DNA of 64,000 nucleotides from Branchiostoma lanceolatum (Eukaryota > Chordata > Leptocardii > Amphioxiformes > Branchiostomatidae). The DNA lies in NCBI RefSeq assembly GCF_035083965.1, contig NC_089738.1:5107398-5171397 (forward strand), written 5' to 3'. Below the pieces are notes generated by a model that made no database searches, was not told the DNA's origin, and saw only the letters and a list, made by a program, of their open reading frames with translations. Numbering within the stretch: position 1 is the first letter of the stretch; each line of letters opens with the position of its first letter. Position numbers and translations under genes: made by a program. This document shows positions 30,001 through 37,041 of the stretch, piece after piece.

Positions 30001-31204
30001 AGTGATCTTGCCTCTGGAACTAGAAACCCCGGGTTCGATCCCGGGTTCGAAACCGACATTTTGTGTCGCTCACCCGACATGCACGCTACCGGAAAGGGTC
30101 GCAGTCCTTAGGACGGGACGTTAAGCCGTGGTCCACTGTTCATTGTGCTTGTCGAAAAGAGCGAGGGGAATTTTCCCGGTACAATGAACCTGTAAATACT
30201 GTACATAGCGTCTGTCTTCACTGTCACGACCAGTGGAAGATTAGCTCATCTGTTCATTGAGTTCATTTGAGCTAAACTGATTCGAGATCACTTTCCTTTT
30301 TAGATGGGATAATATAAAATAGAGGTCATGGATTGGACTGATTTGAGGAGAGCCACAGAGGTGTAGGGTATAATGCCCTGATATGAGTTTGATCAAACCT
30401 GTTAACCAGTTCTTATGCAGCTTCGATATGAACCTTGAGCAGTTTTAAAAGCAAAGTTAGCTACTGATCCTCTGTATAGCCGGACTTTTAGATGATACAT
30501 AATATCAGATGGATATCAAGATAACTACACAACAACAACGGACCTAAGCTTTATACTATGCGGATGAAAAGTGACATTTTGTCTTGCTAAATTCCCGTTT
30601 GCCGTGCCCTTAACAACTTGGTGAATGGCTGTTGTTTTTACGTCACATGCGGACTTATCATGTGCGATCTTGAGTGCTAGGTAATCTTGAACAACCTTCA
30701 AACTTATGTCGACTTGGATTCAACGTCTATAAATCCCTTGGTATTGAAGCTTATTTAAGAACCGAGGAAATGGGGGAGGGATAAAACACATGTTCACCGA
30801 GACATGCTGGTAAGCGGTTTAGCCCTATTCAGACCGGACTTTTTTGGTCATCCTGGGGGGCTGGGGGGGTTGACGCCCTCGAGCCTGTTCAGACCCCTGT
30901 AACTCCAAAACTACTTATCATATGACCACCAAATTTTCAGAAGATGGTATATAAGTAATTTTTGTAGAATATGACAACTTTGGTGTTATACAGACGTAAT
31001 GTTACGTAATTATGACGTAATTCATCATAGAATGTAAGAATGCTTTCTAGATTTTTTGCAGCTGTGATATTTTTGATTTTATCTTGCACCTGATCTACCT
31101 GTACAGGTAACAAGAACCTGCTGCAAGCCCACTGCACCTGGAGCCACCTGGTGAACTTCTATGAGGAAAGGGGCTACCTGGTGGACGCTACACAGTTCCC
31201 CTGA
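720..31204 (+). CDS. HELZ2: HELZ2-like protein: TPR, zinc fingers, two SF1 helicases and an RNB exonuclease (whole gene, 44 exons)
   Basis: The exon chain sums to 10,196 coding bases, or 3,397 residues plus a TGA stop at 31202-31204. Every donor and acceptor phase matches its neighbour. Order with approximate visible residue numbers: TPR-like region (45-190), C2H2 finger (near 440), CCCH finger (near 490), helicase 1 with its P-loop near 965, RNB domain (about 2000-2350), and helicase 2 with its P-loop near 2950. Human HELZ2 (about 2,650 residues) shares the zinc finger-helicase-RNB-helicase plan. It is known as an interferon-induced PPAR coactivator and 3'-5' exoribonuclease. The front half also matches HELZ closely, including a TPR region before the CCCH finger. 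I infer an RNA-unwinding and RNA-degrading enzyme. The start is unresolved. The alternative of two adjacent genes is made unlikely by the exon that joins the end of helicase 1 to the RNB domain. Confidence 0.88.
1385..3423 (+). other. Long intron or intergenic stretch with no recognised element
   Basis: This 2-kb AT-rich segment separates the tentative upstream exons from the TPR exon. I found no open frame with splice sites, only a short G run near 2867-2876. It could hide a small exon or the true promoter and first exon. Confidence 0.4.
3424..4581 (+). CDS. HELZ2: HELZ2-like, TPR-like N-terminal module (exons 3424-3636, 3807-3843, 4277-4413, 4519-4581)
   Basis: Four exons encode a helical segment with TPR character: [48 protein letters not shown], and [20 protein letters not shown]. 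Alternating small and large hydrophobic residues and the Y/W-LR-A-xxYCFD pattern are typical of TPR helices. Human HELZ carries a similar TPR-like segment before its CCCH finger, so this block probably mediates protein binding. The first exon of the block may use either of two in-frame acceptors, TTTAAG at 3423 or TACCAG at 3429. The last exon ends at a weak donor, GTTACT, which is the least certain junction. Confidence 0.75.
4797..5054. mobile_element. Harbinger-like MITE, copy 1
   Basis: A 252-bp element (4800-5051) begins AGCCCCCCCTCTCACTGG and ends in the inverted counterpart CCAGTGAGAGGGGGGCT, flanked by TTA on both sides (4797-4799 and 5052-5054). A three-base TTA/TAA duplication with no coding capacity is typical of PIF/Harbinger-derived MITEs. 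It sits in an intron of the HELZ2-like gene. A second copy is at 47705-47946 in the opposite internal orientation. Confidence 0.88.
5112..7447 (+). CDS. HELZ2: HELZ2-like, charged low-complexity linker (exons 5112-5204, 5761-5821, 5999-6062, 6357-6396, 6690-6801, 7020-7217, 7376-7447)
   Basis: Seven short exons encode about 210 residues rich in Lys, Glu, Ser and Asp. Examples are [12 protein letters not shown] in the first, KGKKKKKKTR in the second, a [13 protein letters not shown] run in the fourth, and basic, proline-rich sequence in 7020-7217. No fold is apparent, so this is probably a disordered tether between the TPR region and the zinc fingers. The exon at 7020 opens at a CAGCAG-like tandem acceptor (TTTAGCAG) that could add or drop one residue. 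Exon 6357-6396 was chosen because it restores the phase; the splice site upstream of it at 6334 would break the Ser-rich frame. Confidence 0.65.
5205..5420. repeat. Interrupted ACT/CTA trinucleotide microsatellite starting at a splice donor
   Basis: The repeat begins inside the donor itself (GTAACTACTGCTG) and continues as imperfect ACT/GCT runs for about 200 bases. Confidence 0.8.
6410..6570. repeat. Dispersed repeat 'R4' (further copies near 9190-9425, 34612-34695, 55945-56068)
   Basis: The copies share GATGAAGGTTAGACATACAG, GTAATAAGATAC and CAACTGGATA / TATCCAGTTGCTTGAGTA ends, in inverted relation. They occur in introns of the HELZ2-like, NCBP2 and calpain genes, so the family is genome-wide rather than gene-specific. 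Confidence 0.65.
7709..8780 (+). CDS. HELZ2: HELZ2-like, C2H2 and CCCH zinc fingers (exons 7709-7863, 8105-8220, 8597-8780)
   Basis: The first finger is a matrin/U1-like C2H2: Cys pair in YCDYCQ, then a helix with NHYQ and, across the exon junction, GKKHRAK. The second is a CCCH finger, [19 protein letters not shown], with spacing C-x6-C-x5-C-x3-H. It is followed by [12 protein letters not shown], which closely resembles the segment after the HELZ CCCH finger (SQEELAEWQKRY). Such fingers typically bind single-stranded or structured RNA. All three junctions are phase consistent (0, 2, 0). The combination identifies the family well, and the RNA-binding role is inferred from related proteins. 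Confidence 0.85.
9004..11060 (+). CDS. HELZ2: HELZ2-like, HELZ-family beta-rich region before helicase 1 (exons 9004-9108, 9634-10193, 10583-10793, 10917-11060)
   Basis: These exons encode about 340 residues that align in order with the HELZ segment between the CCCH finger and helicase. Landmarks are the [12 protein letters not shown] motif near 9830 (HELZ has GTFRQTIVFDFG), [11 protein letters not shown] near 10055, and [14 protein letters not shown] near 10705. In HELZ this part is beta-rich and contributes to the RNA-helicase front end. Exon 9634-10193 could begin six bases later at a second in-frame CAG. The donor after 10193 is GTACAT. Confidence in family is high; the precise role of the region is unknown to me. 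Confidence 0.82.
9470..9580. repeat. Dispersed repeat 'R6' (second copy near 22020-22150)
   Basis: Both contain GGACTGACTCTA, ATTCCTTTT and GCC(A/G)AATTCTAC followed by CATACGCCCGTA. Both are within HELZ2-like introns; the first ends about 55 bases before the 560-base exon. Confidence 0.6.
10240..10467. repeat. Dispersed repeat family 'R3', copy 1
   Basis: Ends are TACTGTAAATGCATTTATGT and the inverted AAATGCTGTAAA-like counterpart; the interior is made of TTCGCGGTGGTTTTA variants on both strands. Other copies are at about 54922-55132 and 56464-56716. Noncoding. Confidence 0.78.
11180..15796 (+). CDS. HELZ2: HELZ2-like, helicase module 1 (HELZ-type SF1, UPF1-like)
   Basis: Exons are 11180-11336, 11481-11669, 12044-12190, 12547-12719, 13288-13461, 14150-14293, 14399-14518, 14646-14721 and the start of the long exon at 15402. 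Motifs in order: LNDMQREA (Q motif), GPFGTGKT (Walker A), [12 protein letters not shown] (Ia), [11 protein letters not shown] (II), AGDHMQLSP (III), LHENYRCH (IV), [11 protein letters not shown] (V region) and [18 protein letters not shown] (VI). All nucleotide-binding residues are present, so ATPase and 5'-3' unwinding activity are expected from the UPF1-like family. The sequence is closer to HELZ than to helicase 2 of the same protein. Introns hold a 400-bp inverted-repeat element and a long TG microsatellite. Confidence 0.9.
11826..11985. repeat. ACT/CTA trinucleotide microsatellite
   Basis: Uninterrupted CTA repeats at about 11837-11893 and a smaller ACT cluster at 11964-11980 in a HELZ2-like intron. 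They produce poly-Leu, poly-Thr and poly-Val frames that are artefacts. Confidence 0.9.
12800..12925. repeat. Imperfect inverted repeat in a HELZ2-like intron
   Basis: AGTCGCTCTTACGTCGACCT at 12801 pairs with AAGGTCAACGTTAGAGCGAC near 12904, with partial pairing between. Probably an old MITE; noncoding. Confidence 0.5.
13671..14071. mobile_element. ~400-bp inverted-repeat element with internal 21-bp satellite
   Basis: The ends read AACAGCGAGCAGATTA at 13671 and its reverse complement at 14056-14071. The interior holds about six degenerate tandem copies of GAATCTTGAGATTTTATGAGA (13870-13990). No coding capacity exists; open frames here are repeat artefacts. It is intronic in helicase module 1. 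I could not define a target duplication. Confidence 0.75.
14743..15060. repeat. ~320-bp TG-rich microsatellite
   Basis: Long GT runs are interspersed with TACGTGTGTTGTGTGTGTAC higher-order units (about 50-60 bases). It begins about 20 bases after the donor at 14722. All Cys/Val- and Thr/His-rich frames through it are artefacts. Confidence 0.95.
15402..19396 (+). CDS. HELZ2: HELZ2-like, 3,995-base exon: helicase 1 end, disordered linker, cold-shock-like folds and RNB exonuclease
   Basis: This uninterrupted exon encodes 1,331 residues plus two bases of a split codon. It begins with helicase motifs V-VI ([17 protein letters not shown]), then about 300 Ser/Pro/Lys-rich residues with no fold. Cold-shock/OB-like signatures follow: [12 protein letters not shown] near 16975 and [12 protein letters not shown] near 17070. 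The RNB domain carries [12 protein letters not shown] (17569-17604), preserving the Asp cluster that binds magnesium in RNase II enzymes, and ends with [18 protein letters not shown] near 18570-18630. A region after it is S1-like. I infer a catalytically competent 3'-5' exoribonuclease. The exon ends at GTACAG before GTCAGT in phase 0. Antisense frames across it are shadows. Confidence 0.9.
19627..19703. repeat. Short tandem repeat, GATCAGAATTC units of 11 bases
   Basis: Seven or so imperfect copies of CGATCAGAATT in the intron after the long exon. Confidence 0.75.
19910..24677 (+). CDS. HELZ2: HELZ2-like, region between RNB and helicase 2 (exons 19910-20057, 20535-20647, 23347-23552, 23710-23976, 24574-24677)
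   Basis: Five phase-consistent exons encode about 280 residues. Recognisable pieces are [20 protein letters not shown], which resembles the YVQLW segment ahead of helicase 2 in HELZ2, and [20 protein letters not shown], a probable beta-barrel strand region. An acidic Ser-rich loop ([15 protein letters not shown]) follows. These residues probably form the 1B-type accessory domain of the second helicase. The 2.7-kb intron between 20647 and 23347 holds a SINE and other repeats; the intron at 20058-20534 holds an inverted repeat and a TTGG microsatellite. Confidence 0.8.
20104..20236. mobile_element. Small inverted-repeat element in a HELZ2-like intron
   Basis: GAGTGGGCTAGGAGTG near 20128 and its inverse near 20199, together with outer ends TTCTCC(A/G)AGCAG, form a palindromic 133-bp unit that begins 46 bases after a splice donor. 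Confidence 0.65.
20274..20405. repeat. TTGG tetranucleotide microsatellite
   Basis: About 30 imperfect TTGG units in a HELZ2-like intron give Trp/Leu/Val/Gly frames that are not proteins. Confidence 0.93.
20648..23346 (+). other. 2.7-kb HELZ2-like intron: degenerate repeats and SINE copy A
   Basis: Between 20,860 and 21,240 are loose repeats of about 110 bases containing CAGT(T/C)CAAAA(T/C)TGA. From 22,590 to 22,860 TTTCAGGTCATT(T/C)GGT occurs twice in a repeat-like segment. SINE copy A follows. No coding exon with matching phase was found inside. Confidence 0.6.
22902..23298 (+). mobile_element. tRNA-headed SINE, copy A
   Basis: The head has a degenerate A box and the B box GGTTCAAATCC near 22972. 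The body includes GAGTACCTAACTTTGG, GGACGTTAAATGGAGGTCCC and TCGAAAAGAGTAGGG, and the 3' end is A-rich. The body matches copy B at 48296-48663. It lies in the 2.7-kb HELZ2-like intron. Confidence 0.82.
24782..31204 (+). CDS. HELZ2: HELZ2-like, helicase module 2 (HELZ2-type SF1) and C-terminus
   Basis: Exons: 24782-24916, 25424-25549, 25723-26019, 26660-26805, 27342-27476, 27806-27923, 28516-28625, 29093-29249, 29637-29804, 31107-31204. Motifs: LNDYQKAAV (Q), GPPGTGKT split by a phase-1 intron after the third Gly codon base (24916/25424), [13 protein letters not shown] (Ia), [12 protein letters not shown] (II), [11 protein letters not shown] (III), IQHRM (IV), [10 protein letters not shown] (V), VLSTVRS, and [15 protein letters not shown] (VI). 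DEAGM..EPE and the following sequence resemble human HELZ2 helicase 2. All ATP-binding residues are intact. The protein ends DATQFP followed by TGA. The last intron (29805-31106) carries a tRNA-headed SINE. Confidence 0.9.
26089..26410. repeat. Dispersed repeat 'R2', diverged copy in a HELZ2-like intron
   Basis: AGCAATATTAGAGC, ACACTATCACAATGTATAGC and GTGAGAACTCGCTGAAAATC align with the two other R2 copies in the same order. Noncoding, filling the intron between exons 25723-26019 and 26660-26805. Confidence 0.6.
29978..30260 (+). mobile_element. tRNA-headed SINE, copy C (different head, related core)
   Basis: A box TAGTCCAGTGG near 29988 and B box GGTTCGATCCC near 30031 are close to consensus. 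The body has GGGACGTTAAGCCG and TCGAAAAGAGCGAGG, recalling the core of copies A and B with otherwise different sequence. It lies in the last HELZ2-like intron. Confidence 0.75.
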
Positions 31205-31990
31205 ACCAGCTGTACATGTCCACAGTTGTCTGTACATACACTCTGTAGTAGGGAAATCTGATTGTAAATACTTTTGAGGACCTTAAAACAATTTCATGAG
31301 GCATGAAAAGTTACTTCAACGATGGAAAAATATATATAATGGAAGAATTTTGGTTTGTGCAAAATATAGGATCATTCAGCATGTTGTTTTTAAGCCGTTT
31401 GTTGTTCAATATCTCAGAAGTACAAGTACACTAACGTGTACCCTTGAAAGGTTTTATGCAGTGAGTTTGAATGTGTGCGTGCATGCGTGAGGAATACTTA
31501 TTTTTTACCTTGCTGTGTTTGCTGATGATGTGGTCAATGTGTTGTGATATCCTTGAAGTGATGTCATGTTAGCATGAGTAAAATATTTTTTATCATTAAT
31601 GAGTGAAATGCAAACAACCGTTAACTCTCTTAGTTGATGTCTTTTCAAATACCCATTGCATGTACAGTTAATCAAGATCTTTGTGTCCTTGCCTTTTCAA
31701 ATCATTGATGAACAACAATGTACATGTAGGTGTATACAATAGCTGAATCCATTCTTTTAAGTAGTTGACTTTGACAAGTGCACTAGTGAAATATGCATGC
31801 TTGGTAGATGCAGGATTGAAGGAAATAATGTAAAGAGAGATCATGTATATATCATAACTCATGTGTCATTTTAAATCTACACAGGTGTGTAATTTATCTT
31901 GATAAGATGTTGGATTTTATTGGTGACTAGGTTTAGCTTGTAGTTTTCTTATTATATGCACTGTGTGATCGTGAAAGTCCAGACTTTTAT

Positions 31991-31996
31991 AATAAA
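31991..31996 (+). terminator. Candidate polyadenylation signal of the HELZ2-like gene
   Basis: A canonical AATAAA lies 787 bases after the stop codon, giving a plausible 3' untranslated region with no other obvious signal nearer the stop. The choice is by inspection only. Confidence 0.45.
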
Positions 31997-32092
31997 CAGG
32001 ATTAACCAAACTTTGGTACATACATCATTTATTTACAACAACATGTTAAGATACTACAGGTACATGTAGATGTGATACATGGTTTGAATGCT

Positions 32093-32364
32093 GAGTAGCT
32101 TAGCCTCCTGTGCAGGCCTCCTATAACGCCCGACATATATATATGGGGGGGGGGGGAGCTCTTATGCCGGCAAGGGAGTTGTGCAGCCGAGGGAGTTGTA
32201 TAGCCGAGGGGTCCGCGCGTTATCTACAGTAGATAACGCGCGGACCCCTCGGCTATACAACTCCCTCGGCTGCACAACTCCCTTGCCGGCATAAGAGCTC
32301 CCCCCCCCCCCCATATATATATGTCGCGCGTTATAGGAGGCCTGCACAGGAGGCTAGAGTAGCT
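32093..32364. mobile_element. Near-perfect palindromic fold-back element with 8-bp target duplication
   Basis: Arms of about 126 bases (32101-32227 and 32229-32356) are reverse complements with very few mismatches and a single-base centre within TATCTACAGTAGATA. Each arm contains a G/C homopolymer of about 12 and an AT stretch. GAGTAGCT occurs directly on both sides (32093-32100 and 32357-32364), an 8-bp duplication as made by hAT or P-type transposases. It lies between the HELZ2-like gene and NCBP2. Confidence 0.9.
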
Positions 32365-33406
32365 ATTGCTAGGAGAATTACTCACTTCCAGCTAATCTTT
32401 CACTTATTTCCAGACAAGCATTAACTTTCACAGGCCTTTTGAATTATGTCCAAAAAGTTGGCTCTAAAACTTAAAGGGCTATCAAAACTGCTGCAATACG
32501 TACTGCTTCTCATCACGAATACAGTGATGATATTGTTATGAACTAAAAAACAACTAAGAACCAAAGACCCTAACAAACAAAACTTTCTCCAGGATAATTG
32601 TGCAATCTAATATAAAAGACTGCGACAAAATATGATGTGCTGTTGCGTTCACAGCTACTGTGTCATCTGAAAATACCCTTAACACTGGTCAGTTCAAATT
32701 GGGAAATCCAGAAGCAATTTGGAATCTTCAGCAATATCAGATTTGTGCCTATAAGTGTGGTATAAGCTGAAAGCTCTCTTCATCATGAATGTAGTCATGT
32801 AAAAATTATTAGTCAGCGATGTTCACAACTTTAGATATGATTGATTGAAAATGCATGTGAACGATGTACTCCTAGGTCAGTACATATCCAGCAGTATTGA
32901 GTTCACCTGGGTTTTTACAAACAATTGTGGGCTAATTGTTCCTGTCACAGTGGGCAATGACACCTCTAATCACCAAGCCAATTGAACTCAAGCCCGCCCA
33001 TTGTACTGGAAATCTGGTGATTATGCAAGTGTATTCAACTGAATGGAAGGACTAATTTTCTACTCATTTGCATGGCATTCATTAGGGTGGATCATTGTCT
33101 GTCCACTATCAGGCCAGTATGGGCCAAGTCTAACCAGGTCCAACTAATGATAGTATGGGTTGGGCAACTTTCTAAAAGAAATATCTTCATAGCTTTCCAT
33201 GTTAGGACCAAATTAAAGGCACCATAATGTGTGGGACATCATGCTCTTTCAAATGATATATGAAACTTAACTGTAAACTCAGTAGAAAAAAAGTTGGAAA
33301 ATTCGAATTCCAAGATGGCCGCCTTGATATCTGGAAACTGAACCCCCGGATTTGAACTGACTAGTGTTCCTTCATTCTCCTTACTGAGTCCTATCACACT
33401 TGTGCG

Positions 33407-33412
33407 TTTATT
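33407..33412 (-). terminator. Possible polyadenylation signal for NCBP2
   Basis: The minus strand reads AATAAA here, about 410 bases past the NCBP2 stop codon. A more distal signal near 32,030 is also possible, so the assignment is weak. Confidence 0.3.
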
Positions 33413-33823
33413 CAAGTCCGTATGAGTTACGTATCAACATTTTTTGGGTTTAAGTAAAGTTTGCGGGAAAGAAGTTCTTTTCTACTTTGACCCGCCATTG
33501 GGTAGCCTAGTTATCGAACCTAAGAAATTACTTCTTTGGCTGCAAATTTAACTAAAACAAAAACATGTTAATACTAGTACGCAACTCATGCAGACTTGTA
33601 TATATGCACAAGTGTGGCTTTAGAATTAGAATCAAACTACTGGTGAAGCCCTATGACAAGTAACTACAACATAAATACATAATGCGCCACTGTTACTTTT
33701 TAAGAAATTCAGAGTACTTCTTCTTTTGTTTTGTTCATCCCAGACATGACATGACAAGACATGACATTCAGCAAAGATGTGACATGATGTTCAGCGTTAG
33801 CTTTCTGTCTTTTTTCAAACAGT

Positions 33824-36682
33824 TCATCTTGGCCCACTTGGCCCTGGGCCTTTAGACATGAGCATGGGTCCGAGAGGGTTGTACTGTTTGGCTGTGATTT
33901 TACCGTACCCACCACGGCCTGCATCGTAGTCTTTCCTGTACTCGTCCCTCACCTGCAAAAGATATGAGAATGTTGTAACAAACTGCAGAAAGTAATTGTC
34001 TATTTTATTCTAAACAAAAACTGGAAGCAATTACAATGTACAACTTTTATCATTCTCTTCATTGACAAAGTGCGGTCGGACGGATTATATTACTCTATTG
34101 CTGACCTGGATGATTAACATTCACAAACATTCAAAATGTATATTGAAAGAGGTTTTCAAATCACGGTATATATTTGCCTTTTTTCAGCTGCTTTGTATGA
34201 TTTACACTATAAATTTCAGTATGGTCGAAGTTTTTTTTCTAAACAGACGAAAATAAATGCCCGTGCGGATGTCATCCATGTAATCAAATCAACATAGCCT
34301 AACTGGAGTACCCACCTGTCCTCCACTCTTGCCCCTGCCATACTGCCTGCCCTCCTTGAACCCTGCGTCCCAGTCACAGCGGATGATCCTGTCGTCCAGC
34401 CGGGTGCCTGTTGTGTACCGCATGCAGTTCTCTGCATCACCTCTAGTGTAGTATCTTATACAGGGGTGTGTCAAGGAACAGCATGCCACAACCCAGTGAA
34501 AATCTGTACCCATTTATACTGGCCATGGTACTAGTACATGTACCTGATACTGTACATTAATATCACAGAAACATTTCCAAATTCAATTGATGAATAATGC
34601 TAACTAAAGTTACTAAAGCAACTGGATAAACTTTCGTAACATATAGCTAGCTATAGCGTCTAAATCATTACCTGGATGTCTAACCTTCATTGACATAAAT
34701 TAATGAGTGCTTGCAGAAATACATGGGGGTCTATATAGATTATAAGGGGAATTATTGATTACCAAGTACACAAAATAAATAAACAAATAAATGGCGTTCA
34801 CTACAGATGCATCACAGAAGTTCCATAAAACGCCCCTAACAGATTAACCTCCCACTGATTTGCAAAGCTTGGGCAATCTGTTGATGAATGAAAGTGATGA
34901 AAGGTACAGTTACTATATGGGGCTAAACTGTAGTACAGGATCACCACACACATGTATCTTATCAACCTTCTCCCAGCTGAAGTAGTTTTGGCACTGTTTC
35001 TACAAGTGGAAGGGCTGCTACAAGCTTGATGTAGTCAGTCTAGGTTAGGCAACACTGCGCCTACTTTCTGCGACACAGAAAACAAAATGGACAAACAAAA
35101 ACGAACAGTATGAAAAAATGCTTTCACATAAAGAACTAGAGCAGAATGCCCTGCCATATGACTAGAGTACGAGATACAAACAATGTCATCATACAGGAAT
35201 TTCAAACAAGGACTACTAAAGCACATGAGAGACTTTAAAACTTGGAGCACATATAATGAAAAACATATGCTTTGTTGTTTTGAAATACATTTTGTAACTG
35301 TAAATACTTTATGTTAGCTGTAAGTTGATTGTAGCCCAATGCTATCTATACTAGTAGTATGTATATGTTTTTGTTGTGTTCTCTCCCAGAATAATAGCTG
35401 TCTCTTCAAGTCTTAGGCAGACAGGCTAAAGGAGAGGGTTGTACTCCAATAAACATGAAAGGATACTCTACGAAGCAGAACCCACAGGGTGTTCTCTGCA
35501 TCTTGTCCAACCCCATGATGATGCGTTTGATGTCGCCACACTTGCCGAAGAGTTCGTAGATCTGTTCTTCGGTGGTGTAGAAGGACAGGTTCCCCACGTA
35601 CAGGGTGGTGCTCTCCAGGAGGTTGCGCTCCTGGTCAGTACGACTGCCCTAGGGGGTGGGGGATAATGGATGAAAAAATTAAGCGATATTGCATGTTATG
35701 GCTTGTTTGTCACGGAGTGTTCTCTGCTCTTAGCCCTGGACCTCCTCCCCACAACCCCCTTCTTTGTCCCTCGCGGGGTCATCTGGGGGTATTCGTAAGT
35801 TGAAGTTGACGTTTCTCACATTCTGGAATGGTGAGTGAGTGAACATAAATAAGGTATTTCAGTCCCCGCGAAGATTAGTATGATGAATAAATTTTACAAG
35901 ATGTAACGTTACATGTAATGTTAATAATAAGCTAGCTCGGGTTTGCTTCTACGCAAGTGCAGTGTCAAAGGTGAAGGTCCCCGAGACGTGAACAAGACCC
36001 GTCTGGGCTTTGTTATGCAAATCGAAGACAATGTCAAGACGAGCACTGTTTTCAAGCCGGGGCCTTCACCTTTGACACTGCACATGCATAGTAGCAACTC
36101 CGAACTAGCTTATACCTTGTTGATACCTTAAAAAAATAGTTGAAAAGGGGGATGGAAGAGGCTGGATTGGAAGGGGGGTAGGGTTCAAAGCATCTGGATT
36201 AGGAACCAGGAAGGGTTTGTGCATTTTTGGATTAGGAACTAGGGGGGGTTGAGCAATTTTTGACCCGGAACTAGGGTCAGTTGGGCCATTTTGGATTAGG
36301 AACCCGATTTTGTACCTCTTCCACCCCCCCTCCACAACTTTTTTTGGAGCAGCCCAAATTGTACTAGTAGGCCTATAATAATATCTAAACGTTTTTAATT
36401 AATCAACAACGTGAAAATCATGTACTGTATATACAGAAATTATACATAACATGAACATATCATATTATTTTCGCCGAGAAACGTGGTCTTTGTCATATTT
36501 TTTTGTAATTGTAAAATCTGCCCCCCTCCCCTCTACTGTCTACAGCTACAGATCAAGCTCTCAGTTTTAAAACTGGAGCTGCTGCCACTAAATTCCGCCC
36601 CAAACAAGTCCACTCGGTGTCATACCTTATAATGTTGGTCTCTGTAAGCGCCAAGCTCTTTAGCTGGGTCTCTAATCGGCAT
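33824..36682 (-). CDS. NCBP2: Nuclear cap-binding protein subunit 2 (CBP20)
   Basis: Four minus-strand exons, 36626-36682, 35467-35648, 34316-34454 and 33824-33952, join in phase to give 168 residues plus TGA. Human CBP20 has 156. The RRM is complete: RNP2 is [19 protein letters not shown] and RNP1 is [14 protein letters not shown]. The cap-contacting C-terminal region [20 protein letters not shown] and the tail [20 protein letters not shown] follow. The N-terminus keeps the AYRDQHYK segment that folds over the cap in the human protein. With NCBP1 it binds the 7-methylguanosine cap of nuclear transcripts and supports splicing and export. The donor after 35467 (GTATCC) is weak, but homology fixes it. 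It is divergent from NUFIP1 and convergent with the HELZ2-like gene. Confidence 0.96.
35941..36099. mobile_element. Small inverted-repeat element in NCBP2 intron 1
   Basis: GTGCAGTGTCAAAGGTGAAG near 35957 is mirrored by its reverse complement near 36061-36083, with further matches toward both ends. The total is about 160 bases and noncoding. No target duplication was defined. Confidence 0.65.
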
Positions 36683-37041
36683 TTTGTGAAGAAATGTGCG
36701 GAAAACAACAACAACGAAATGTACAAACACGCCAAAAAATCTCCTCTGGGCTTTTCGTTGAATCAAACATAGCTACACATTTTACTACACGATTCGATTA
36801 ACTTTTAAAAGAGTTTGTTGTAATCTTCTTCGATCTAAAGGTAATTAAAGAAAAGTCAAAATTAAAACAAATGATATTTTACAAAGTTTAAAATGATATA
36901 GTTATTCATAACTAGTATATTTTGCTTTTCCTTGCTACAAGTTACGTTTTGAAGAATCTATGGACGCAAATCAGATGCTAAACTCATTGTTGGTAGTGTG
37001 ACCTTTAACCTATAGTACCACATGGTCGGGAAATCTGAAAA
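36683..37041. promoter_or_regulatory. Probable bidirectional promoter between NCBP2 and NUFIP1
   Basis: Only 359 bases separate the ATG of NCBP2 on the minus strand from the ATG of NUFIP1 on the plus strand. The interval has no exon and no obvious repeat, so it must contain both 5' untranslated regions and, most simply, a shared promoter. I see no TATA box placed convincingly for either gene. Confidence 0.55.

Larger units (their letters stand above)
31205..33823. other. Convergent intergenic region between the HELZ2-like gene and NCBP2
   Basis: It contains the HELZ2-like 3' untranslated region, the 126-bp-arm palindrome and AT-rich sequence, and no coding frame I can support. Confidence 0.6.

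Noticed and set aside
29978-30060. A functional tRNA gene
   Set aside because: A and B boxes are good, but the arms do not fold into a clean cloverleaf and a SINE body follows directly.
720-31204. Two neighbouring genes (a HELZ and an RNB-helicase gene) instead of one
   Set aside because: The end of helicase 1 and the RNB domain lie in the same uninterrupted reading frame (15402-19396), and all exon phases are consistent across the whole chain.
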